20,582 nucleotides of DNA, taken from the NCBI GenBank assembly GCA_934230115.1, contig CAKQEI010000045.1, positions 1 to 20,582 on the forward strand, in the 5' to 3' direction. This DNA comes from an uncultured Prevotella sp. (lineage in GTDB: Bacteria; Bacteroidota; Bacteroidia; Bacteroidales; Bacteroidaceae). Below, one piece after another: positions 14,055 to 20,582 of the stretch. The translations under genes were made by a program, and so were the position numbers. Every line of letters starts with the position of its first letter. Within the stretch, counting starts at the first letter, position 1. Under the pieces are notes generated by a model. It did no database searches. It was not told the DNA's origin and was given only the letters and a program-made list of their open reading frames with translations.

Positions 14055-14534
14055 TTAATCTTTTTCTATCAACACAGTGGCGTAGGCGGATATTCCCTCC
14101 ATACGTCCGGTGAAACCGAGCTTCTCGGTTGTTGTTGCCTTGATAGACACATTATCCACATCTGTCTGCATCACTTCGGCAAGACAGCGTTGCATCTCAG
14201 GTATGTGCGGATTGAGCTTTGGTCGCTCTGCACATACAGTAGCGTCGACATTGCCCAGTCGATAGCCTTTGGTGGCTATAAGGTCGATGGTCTTGCGCAA
14301 CAGTATCTTGCTGTCAACATTAAGTGTCTCGGCAGCAGTGTCGGGGAAATGATAGCCTATATCGCGCATGTTGGCTGCGCCAAGCAAGGCATCGCAAATG
14401 GCATGTATCAGTACATCGGCATCGCTATGGCCAAGCAAACCCAGCTCATAGTCGAGCTTTATGCCACCAAGCCAAAGCTCACGGCCCTCTACAAGTTTAT
14501 GGACATCATATCCAAATCCAGTTCGAATCTTCAT
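14055..14534 (-). CDS. ispF: 2-C-methyl-D-erythritol 2,4-cyclodiphosphate synthase
   Basis: The 159-aa enzyme makes the cyclic diphosphate intermediate of the MEP isoprenoid pathway from CDP-methylerythritol 2-phosphate in the cytoplasm. Family signatures are clear: GFGYDVHKL with metal ligands D10 and H12, LLGHSDADVLIHA with H44, then GAANMRDIGYHFPDT, and the C-terminal SIKATTTEKLGFTGRMEGISAYA. Length is normal for IspF. It lies last in the FAH-porU-porV-ispF run, separated from porV by 260 nt of heptamer repeats and hairpins, so it may have partly independent expression. I see no clear promoter in that gap. A 12-bp hairpin follows its stop. Confidence 0.97.
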   Translation of the reverse strand: MKIRTGFGYDVHKLVEGRELWLGGIKLDYELGLLGHSDADVLIHAICDALLGAANMRDIGYHFPDTAAETLNVDSKILLRKTIDLIATKGYRLGNVDATVCAERPKLNPHIPEMQRCLAEVMQTDVDNVSIKATTTEKLGFTGRMEGISAYATVLIEKD

Positions 14535-14790
14535 GAGTTTTGAGTTTTGAATTTTGAGTTTTGAATTGTGCGCCTTTGGCGCATGTTGAATTGTGAATTG
14601 TGAGTTTTGAGTTTTGAATTTTGAGTTTTGAGTTTTGAGTTTTGAATTGTGCGCCTTTGGCGCATGTTGAATTATTCAATTTTGAATTGTGAATTTCAAA
14701 ATTATTAATTCACAACTCAAAATTCAAAATTGAATAATTCAAAATCGGCTCTGCCGATAATTCAAAATTCAAAACTCAAAACTCAAAATT
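14535..14790. repeat. TTTTGAG heptamer tract with hairpins and a large inverted repeat
   Basis: The plus strand holds repeated TTTTGAG/TTTTGAA heptamers on the left and their complement (CAAAACT/CAAAATT) on the right. A 37-nt block is directly repeated at 14556-14592 and 14637-14673, each with hairpin GCGCC-TTT-GGCGC. GAATTATTCAATTTTGAATT (14669-14688) pairs perfectly with 14721-14740. A further hairpin TCGGC-TCT-GCCGA occupies 14745-14757. The block fills the porV-ispF gap and has no coding potential. Confidence 0.88.
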
Positions 14791-14794
14791 CTAT

Positions 14795-15973
14795 TTATCT
14801 CCTTTTGAAGAGGTCTTTAAGTCCGTCCATATCAAACGACAGAGTGAAGCGGAGTGTCTGATCGAGCGGATTCGACTTGGCAGTGGCTATCACATAGCCA
14901 GCGTCAAGCGAGAAGACATTCATCTTGAAACCGGCACCCACAGTGAAGTACTTACGGTTGCCCTTGTTTTCCGACTCATGATGATAGCCGGCACGCAGGG
15001 AGAACTTGTCGTTGTAGACATACTCGGCACCAACGCTCCAGCGTATCTCTTCCAACTCTTCCTTGAAACCGCCAGGAGCATCGTGGAAACTCTTGAAGAT
15101 ACCACTGATAGGCGACACGTCGTAATACTCCTTGTCAAGCAACTCCTCGTAGTTCTCCACCTCGTTGCCATCCTTGTCTACCTTAGAAGGATAAGTCGGC
15201 ACGAGCGGCTTGTTGGCATCAGCTGATATAGAGAAACGGTTGTATTCGTCGACAGGAATCATGAGCGAGGCACCAAGACGAAGGTTGGCAGGAAGGAACT
15301 CTGAGCGGTCGGTACCGCCGAAGTTTATCTTCGAACCAATGTTGGAAAGGTTAAGACCCAAGCCAAGCTGACACTCACGCTGACCTATGTTGACATAGTT
15401 CTGATAGTAGGCAGAAAGGTCAACGGCAAACGCGCTACCAGGCGACGAGGTGTCGCTATAGTCGTAGGTAAGGTCGGAATAAATCCAGCGCACACCTGCT
15501 GCAATAGAGAACGTCTCACTAAGCATGATTGAGTAAGCCACATCAACAGACATCTCGTAAGGATTGAGAGTCATCTGAGAGTCGCCCGTCTCCGAACCAC
15601 CGTAGAACACCTCACCAAGCGAGAAATAACGCAATGAACCTGACACAGCCGAATAGTCGCCTATGCGATAGTAGCCCACAAGATAGGCAAGATCAATGTC
15701 GCTCACAAGCTGGCGCAGCCAAGGTGTATAGTTGAGAGCCACACCCGCACGCGAAATTGTAAATGGATATTTGGCAGGATTCCAATATTGCGAAGCCACG
15801 TCAGGGTCGGTAGCCGCACCAGTATCACCCATACCGCCAGCACGGGCATCGGGCGCGATAGACTGCGACGTCACGGAGTTCTTCTCGGGGTTGAACATAT
15901 CCTGCTTCTCCTGGGCGAGAGTCGGTAGCGACACAAGAGCCGTGAGAGCGGAGAGTATTATTTTATTCTTCAT
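14795..15973 (-). CDS. porV: Type IX secretion system outer-membrane protein PorV
   Basis: The 392-aa protein has a signal peptide (cleavage near TLA-Q, about residue 20) and a beta-barrel of the FadL/OmpP1 type. Family signatures include SIAPDARAGGMGDTGAATDPD near the mature N-terminus, YWNPAKYPF, LGLGLNLSNIGSKI and an end LRFTLSFDMDGL. Its length is essentially that of Porphyromonas PorV. PorV binds cargo C-terminal domains at the Sov translocon and delivers them to the PorU attachment complex at the cell surface. The gene follows porU by 126 nt on the same strand. Start at 15973 is supported by the immediate signal sequence. I am confident of the assignment because the porU neighbour and order agree. 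Confidence 0.95.
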   Translation of the reverse strand: MKNKIILSALTALVSLPTLAQEKQDMFNPEKNSVTSQSIAPDARAGGMGDTGAATDPDVASQYWNPAKYPFTISRAGVALNYTPWLRQLVSDIDLAYLVGYYRIGDYSAVSGSLRYFSLGEVFYGGSETGDSQMTLNPYEMSVDVAYSIMLSETFSIAAGVRWIYSDLTYDYSDTSSPGSAFAVDLSAYYQNYVNIGQRECQLGLGLNLSNIGSKINFGGTDRSEFLPANLRLGASLMIPVDEYNRFSISADANKPLVPTYPSKVDKDGNEVENYEELLDKEYYDVSPISGIFKSFHDAPGGFKEELEEIRWSVGAEYVYNDKFSLRAGYHHESENKGNRKYFTVGAGFKMNVFSLDAGYVIATAKSNPLDQTLRFTLSFDMDGLKDLFKRR

Positions 15974-16013
15974 CTATTTATCTGTTACTTGTTCTTGTAT
16001 GCTCAATGAAATC

Positions 16014-16080
16014 AATTAAGAACCAAGAATGGATTAAGAGTCATCACAAAATCTTCGTTTCCTATTCTCGATTCTTAATT
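16014..16080. repeat. Inverted repeat in the porU-porV gap
   Basis: AATTAAGAA (16014-16022) and TTCTTAATT (16072-16080) are complementary and the interior carries further AAGAAT/ATTCT words. It may form a weak intercistronic hairpin. No T-run follows. Confidence 0.35.
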
Positions 16081-16099
16081 ATTATAACGCTATATAGCC

Positions 16100-19000
16100 T
16101 TATTTATTGCCAACTATTATGAGTTTCTTGGCTTTCGAGGTGCGCACAGCACCTTCTGACCTGAGTTTCACTCTATACAGATACACTCCTGTCTGCAAAG
16201 GCGCGCCATTGCTTCCAGTCAAATTCCAAGACATAACGTATGGCGAAGCGGCAGTGATACCAGTATCTGTCTGACTCCAGAGAATTCGTCCACCGACATC
16301 AAACACCTCTACAGTCACGTCAATAGAACTACCCGTACGGTCGTGGGCTATAATGAACGAAGTGTTCGACTGGGCAGGATTGTCGGTACACGATATGCTC
16401 ACTGAGGGTTTCTGTCCCTTCACCACATTGAAACGCAAGCGAGCCACCGACATATTGTTCTGTATGTCCCAAGCACGAAATTGCAGAGTGTGCTCACCCT
16501 CGTCGAGTTCGGGCAGATAGTAATATGTAGAACCCGTGGTGTATGAGCCGAAGTCGAACATGAAGTTGTCGTTGAGTGAATAGGTCATGTCCTGCCTGTC
16601 GTCGATGATGAGCTGCATGTCGTGACCGATGCCGGCACCCGAAGCGTTGATACCATCGCGGTCGGTAATCTCAGCCACAAAATAAGGAGTAGGATTCACA
16701 TCGCCACCATTCTGGAACGAGGGAGAGTTGAGATAACAGTAAATCGACGGACCTATAGAGTCGTTGGCCGCTATCTCGCTGCCTCCAACAATGAAGTCGT
16801 CGCTATACCCCTGGGCTATGGCAGTATGCTCGTCATTAATGGCCCACAAGGTGATGAGTCCCGACTCATCTGAATAGTTGATGTCCTTAGGCACTGCAAA
16901 TGTGAAATTGAACTCACCATTCATGATACGGTTGACACCATTGAATATGGTCTTGGTGCGGTCGGTGTATTGAAAAGCGCTGTAGTCGTTCTTTTCTTCC
17001 GCATTGTGGCGGCATGTAATTGTCTCACGGCTGTCGCGCACAAACATTGTAACTCCACCATTGAAATCAGGCATATTATCCACATGTCCCTTGACAGTGA
17101 CAAGAGAGCCCGCCTTGAGACGTATCTCTTGAGTTTTGTCGGCAAGGGCTACTCCGCATATCGAATCAACAACAATCTTGACAGTAGGCAGATTGAGCGA
17201 CATAGCAGGGTCGCCAAACAACACATACTGACGGGAGTTGAGAGCCAGTTGGTCGGTAGTGGCCTCATTCTTGGCAAGACGCAAAGCCTCGCCAATGGTG
17301 CGTGGCTTGCCATTGGCTTCATAGGACAACACATGGCGCATGTAGGCAGAATGCAATTTGGCATTGCGGTCGGAGTATACCGTGCGCGCTGATGTGAGTA
17401 TAGCCACCGCTCCACCCTGCTGATTGAGCACAGCATTCATACCAATATTGTCGGAGAGACGGTCGAAGGGTCCGAAGTCGCAACCAATAGTGAGCCACAT
17501 GGGCAGGTTGGTGTTCTTGAACGTACTGAAGTCGCTGATGTGCAGCACATTCTCGTGAGAGAACTGCCACTCTGAGCCATGTCCCACATAACTCATGATG
17601 AGTGCTCCCTGGCTCTGCTGCTGCTGGATAGCTTTGGTCACTTCGGGATAGGTGTTGCCCGAAGCCGTCGGCTCCATCTGATAGGCATCCCACATAACCT
17701 TTTTGACATTATAGCCAGGATGAGCCGAAATCACTTGGTCGGCCACTGCATTAGCCTTGCTCATGTGGTCGTTGGCATCGCCATCGTCGCCCATAAAGAA
17801 GATAGTGTTCTGCCATGAGCCGCCATTAGCATTGGTGGCATAGTTTATTGCCTTATCGACCATTGTCTTGGCGTCAATCTCGTTTGTCACTGGAAATCTG
17901 CCGACTGCCACATCCATCTTGTCGTTGACAAGCAATCGGGAACCTTCACCATCGTCGAGAGTAGCGTAGAAACCATCATCCACGCAACTCACACGCTTGT
18001 CGAACGAGTCCTCGTCCTCATAAGCCAACAGATAGTCGTCAGCTGAAAGACGGCTGCACTCTGTGGTGTTCATACGGTTGTCCCACACACTGCCACCAAA
18101 GAGCAAAAGATACTTAGGCTGGTCGGCTTCGTCGGTGGCACGGTCGTAGAGCATCTTAAGATAATGACGATAGGCTGAAGCATCGGGCGTGCCACTCGAA
18201 AACTCGTTGAAGAGTTCGTCGGCAGGCACTATGTTGACTCTCAAACTGTCATGTTGCTCATGGAAAGCCTTCAGGCGTTCGGCTTGGGCAAGCAACTTCT
18301 GTGATGTTGGGATTATTATCACCATGTCGGCTTGTGGGTCGGCATGATGGTTTTGATTGGTGATGTTGTAGACATATTCTGGCACTGGAAGCGTGGCTGT
18401 AGTCAAATCCTGCTCGCCACGTGGCGAGCTCCACTCAAGCTGAACAAAGTCGAGACGCATGGCATTGCCACTTTCCACCTTCAAGACTATGCGCTCGCGG
18501 TCGGACGAAGCACTGCGTGAACAACGTGTTGTGAACTTCTTTTCTGTTCGGAAACCTGAGACATACTGCGACACATTGCCTTTCACCTCTACCGTTCCTA
18601 TCGACTTGCCATTGACAATAACACGCACAGTAGAATATCCTGCTGCGGCTATTGCCACAGTAGGCAGATATTGAGCGTCGCTCGGGTAGAGACTATTATC
18701 GAACTCCACAACCATTGAATCGCCTACTGCCACTTGGCGGGAGTCGAAGAAATGGCGTCCACCCTGCAAGTAAGAATAGGCATCAACCTCGTGTAGCTGA
18801 TAGCTGTTGTAGATGGGTATGTCGGGATTTAGCGATTGTATGGAGTCGATTGTTGTGTATCTTGGCTCTTTAGTTGCTTCGGTAAGAAAATAGTAGCCAT
18901 AATCCGAATAATGGTTGCGGGTGCGAATGGCGCTCTTGGATTTCCATGACACCGGACCACGCCCGTAGAACACTCGCTTGTCGCCTACCTTGGCAGTAGG

Positions 19001-19705
19001 CACTTCCTTAAGGTCATCGCAATTTATAAGGTCGGCTGCCGTGAGCACTTCGTTTTGCAGATTGCCACCGTAGCCATATATCTTCACCTTAGAAGGATTG
19101 GAAAATCCAGCCTTCCTGACAAGAGCATCTGTGAGCTGATAGAATCCGGTAGACGGCACACGTATCTTAGCCCATTTGCCCGAACGCAACACACTGCGCT
19201 TGGCATAACGGTCCTTAGGCTCAACGGATGAATAATTTGTGTCGGATGCCTTAAGCGGGGAGTTGATACGGCTTATGCGAGCCGTTATATCCTGCGCATC
19301 GTCGTTGGCAACAGCCTTGCGACGAAGCATAAAACTTGCGAGCACACAATACTTGCCTTCGCGGAACACTACGGGAGAGAACGAAACGAACAACGAGGGA
19401 CGCTTGCGGTCGAACGTTATCCGTGTCTCGACTGTAGGAGTGGCGGGAGGCAGAACGTCTGTTATACGACAATAGTTGCCAACATCAGCACGAGGCATCT
19501 CGGCATATTCGGGATATGCAATTTCAAAGGAATACACTGAGTCGCGGTAGGTAGACGGCAATGCTTCGGTGTGTGTGAACATTGGCACAACGGAGTCGAC
19601 CCTCACATCGTCGGATGTGAGATTGTAAAACTTTTGGGCTGTTGCCGATATTGTCGTCAGGCACAGACACATTATTATATAAATGGCTCGCAAGTTGATT
19701 TTCAT
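16100..19705 (-). CDS. porU: Type IX secretion system sortase PorU (C25 peptidase)
   Basis: The 1201-aa protein begins with a signal peptide (cleavage near ATA-Q, residue 23). An N-terminal beta-rich region (about 24-450) is followed by the gingipain-like C25 peptidase domain (about 460-850) with GRFPV, SYVGHGSEW and LTIGCDFGPF. The catalytic pair is His709 and Cys742; their spacing of 33 equals that in Porphyromonas PorU as I recall it. Ig-like modules and a C-terminal sorting-type domain (VEVFDVGGRILW...TGVYLYRVKL...KLIIVGNK) end the chain. PorU cleaves the CTD from cargo and joins the new C-terminus to A-LPS on the cell surface, working with PorV. The gene starts 10 nt after the FAH stop, so the two are clearly co-transcribed. 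Confidence 0.96.
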   Translation of the reverse strand: MKINLRAIYIIMCLCLTTISATAQKFYNLTSDDVRVDSVVPMFTHTEALPSTYRDSVYSFEIAYPEYAEMPRADVGNYCRITDVLPPATPTVETRITFDRKRPSLFVSFSPVVFREGKYCVLASFMLRRKAVANDDAQDITARISRINSPLKASDTNYSSVEPKDRYAKRSVLRSGKWAKIRVPSTGFYQLTDALVRKAGFSNPSKVKIYGYGGNLQNEVLTAADLINCDDLKEVPTAKVGDKRVFYGRGPVSWKSKSAIRTRNHYSDYGYYFLTEATKEPRYTTIDSIQSLNPDIPIYNSYQLHEVDAYSYLQGGRHFFDSRQVAVGDSMVVEFDNSLYPSDAQYLPTVAIAAAGYSTVRVIVNGKSIGTVEVKGNVSQYVSGFRTEKKFTTRCSRSASSDRERIVLKVESGNAMRLDFVQLEWSSPRGEQDLTTATLPVPEYVYNITNQNHHADPQADMVIIIPTSQKLLAQAERLKAFHEQHDSLRVNIVPADELFNEFSSGTPDASAYRHYLKMLYDRATDEADQPKYLLLFGGSVWDNRMNTTECSRLSADDYLLAYEDEDSFDKRVSCVDDGFYATLDDGEGSRLLVNDKMDVAVGRFPVTNEIDAKTMVDKAINYATNANGGSWQNTIFFMGDDGDANDHMSKANAVADQVISAHPGYNVKKVMWDAYQMEPTASGNTYPEVTKAIQQQQSQGALIMSYVGHGSEWQFSHENVLHISDFSTFKNTNLPMWLTIGCDFGPFDRLSDNIGMNAVLNQQGGAVAILTSARTVYSDRNAKLHSAYMRHVLSYEANGKPRTIGEALRLAKNEATTDQLALNSRQYVLFGDPAMSLNLPTVKIVVDSICGVALADKTQEIRLKAGSLVTVKGHVDNMPDFNGGVTMFVRDSRETITCRHNAEEKNDYSAFQYTDRTKTIFNGVNRIMNGEFNFTFAVPKDINYSDESGLITLWAINDEHTAIAQGYSDDFIVGGSEIAANDSIGPSIYCYLNSPSFQNGGDVNPTPYFVAEITDRDGINASGAGIGHDMQLIIDDRQDMTYSLNDNFMFDFGSYTTGSTYYYLPELDEGEHTLQFRAWDIQNNMSVARLRFNVVKGQKPSVSISCTDNPAQSNTSFIIAHDRTGSSIDVTVEVFDVGGRILWSQTDTGITAASPYVMSWNLTGSNGAPLQTGVYLYRVKLRSEGAVRTSKAKKLIIVGNK

Positions 19706-19714
19706 ATATAGTGT

Positions 19715-20332
19715 TTATTTACAGTTGAAATCCAGCACAAGTCGGTCTTCCACATAGCCTTCAAGATGATCGTCAATCTTCACCGGTCCCACTCCCGCAG
19801 GAGTTCCTGTGTAGAGAATGTCGCCCGTCTTCAGCGTGAAGAACTGCGAAATATAGGCTATCAGCTCATCCACCTTGTAGAGCATGTCGGAAGTGCATCC
19901 CTCCTGCACAGTGTTGCCATTGATGTCGAGATGGAAATGAATGGCCTGCACATCGCGGAACTTCTCCACCGGAACCCACTCGCCGATGGCAGCCGAACCG
20001 TCGAAACCCTTGCACAGCTCCCATGGCTTGCCTTCGGAACGCAGCTTTTGCTGAAGCTCGCGTGCGGTAAAGTCGATGCCTACAGTCACTGCATCATAGT
20101 AGCGATGGGCGAAACGCTGAGGAATGGTTTTGCCAAGACGCGATATGCGCACCACAAGTTCAGTCTCATAGTCTATACGCCCGAGGTGGTCGGGGATGAA
20201 GAAAGGCTTATGGTCCTTGAGAAGAGCCGAATCGGCCTTAGTGAATATCACGGGACTTTCTGGTTTATATAACGCTCCGTGAAGCTCTTTATTGTGTTCG
20301 AGGTAGTTCATACCTACGGCAAATATCTTCAT
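19715..20332 (-). CDS. Fumarylacetoacetate hydrolase family protein (acylpyruvase-like)
   Basis: The 205-aa protein is a single FAH domain without the N-terminal extension of true fumarylacetoacetase. Metal ligands are recognisable as E56 and E58 in DYETEL and D87 in VGIDFTAREL; LCKGFDGSAAIG and GDILYTGTPAGVGP are the other family signatures. Small members of this group hydrolyse acylpyruvates or decarboxylate oxaloacetate; the substrate here cannot be assigned. The gene lies between the tsf terminator and porU, 10 nt ahead of the latter, and I recall the same neighbour upstream of porU in Porphyromonas, so it may be the first gene of the porU operon. No clear promoter is visible in 20333-20362. 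Confidence 0.9.
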   Translation of the reverse strand: MKIFAVGMNYLEHNKELHGALYKPESPVIFTKADSALLKDHKPFFIPDHLGRIDYETELVVRISRLGKTIPQRFAHRYYDAVTVGIDFTARELQQKLRSEGKPWELCKGFDGSAAIGEWVPVEKFRDVQAIHFHLDINGNTVQEGCTSDMLYKVDELIAYISQFFTLKTGDILYTGTPAGVGPVKIDDHLEGYVEDRLVLDFNCK

Positions 20333-20362
20333 TTTACGATTATGTGTTAAATGACAGAAACG

Positions 20363-20403
20363 AAAAAAGGAGTCGCGAAAGAGTTTTCACTCTTCGCAAC
20401 TCC
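20363..20403 (-). terminator. Rho-independent terminator of tsf
   Basis: On the minus strand GGAGTTGCGAAGAGT (20403-20389) pairs with the matching arm down to 20369 with one mismatch and one bulge, loop about GAAA, followed by six T (complement of 20363-20368). It begins 35 nt after the tsf stop. Confidence 0.85.
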
Positions 20404-20437
20404 ATTATATAAAATTATGCGTAATTGATTTCTCTAA

Positions 20438-20582
20438 TTACTCAGCAGAAAGAGTGAAGCGCTTGTAAGCAACAATCTTCAGATCCTTGTCCTGCTTCTT
20501 GAGGAAGTCAGCAACGCTCTGCTTGTCGCCGTCGCCGAACTGGAACTCCTGGCAAACGAGGCAGTTCTCCTTGAGGAACTTG
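20438..20582 (-). CDS. tsf: Elongation factor Ts, C-terminal 47 residues (gene cut by window edge)
   Basis: The visible frame reads KFLKENCLVCQEF, then SVADFLKKQDKDLKIVAYKRFTLSAE and TAA at 20438. This matches the end of bacterial EF-Ts (the KFxKExxLxxQxF element, then SVADxLK and a final RF), the guanine-nucleotide exchange factor for EF-Tu. The N-terminal part lies beyond position 20582. It ends in a good terminator, so it is separate from the FAH-porU unit. Confidence 0.9.
   Translation of the reverse strand, partial: KFLKENCLVCQEFQFGDGDKQSVADFLKKQDKDLKIVAYKRFTLSAE

Overview
The window reads as chromosome from a Bacteroidales bacterium, most likely Prevotella or a close relative (Segatella). 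Four things point there. It has a type IX secretion (T9SS) gene block. Promoters are of the Bacteroidota type (-33 TTTG, -7 TAnnTTTG). Several secreted proteins end in T9SS-like tails. Intergenic DNA is crowded with hairpin-rich repeats, and most start codons lack a strong Shine-Dalgarno.

Left part (1-6577). The first ~210 bases look like the leader of a ribosomal RNA operon running left out of the window, with a textbook promoter at 216-246. Diverging from it is an O/P-family outer-membrane porin (472-1536, +). A large secreted choice-of-anchor-J/adhesin-like T9SS cargo protein follows (1680-4058, -), then a GH97 alpha-glucosidase (4442-6577, +) with all expected catalytic residues and a LacI-type palindrome upstream.

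Middle part (6578-9083) is mostly non-coding and is the most unusual stretch. It holds two cloverleaf-shaped palindromic elements (6634-6763 and 7124-7202) with a 215-nt degenerate palindrome between them. A 56-aa 2[4Fe-4S] ferredoxin with its own promoter and terminator follows. Next come two related minisatellites in opposite orientation (7635-7840 and 8227-8524), with a 96-bp palindromic array of four 21-bp units between them. Two identical 37-bp hairpin repeats bracket the second minisatellite, and a 33-bp relative lies at 11316-11348. A 42-aa antitoxin-like ORF and a 63-aa peptide gene follow.

Accessory genes (9129-13495, all -). A second secreted T9SS-type surface protein is followed directly by the 63-aa peptide gene. 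A two-gene unit (50-aa basic protein overlapping a DUF6169 protein) has a complete promoter with a palindrome over its -33 box. A 56-aa ORF shares a ~48-bp segment with the 50-aa gene and sits just downstream of an AAA/DUF4143-type ATPase. The ATPase is preceded by three exact-period 33-bp palindromic repeats.

Right part (13685-20582, all -) is conserved core. It runs tsf (3' end), a fumarylacetoacetate-hydrolase-family enzyme, porU (T9SS sortase), porV (T9SS shuttle) and ispF, then tRNA-Val(TAC) with promoter and terminator. The FAH-porU-porV-ispF order matches what I recall from Porphyromonas gingivalis. PorU and PorV are the machinery expected to export and anchor the two CTD-bearing surface proteins at the left, so the window carries both secretion components and probable cargo.
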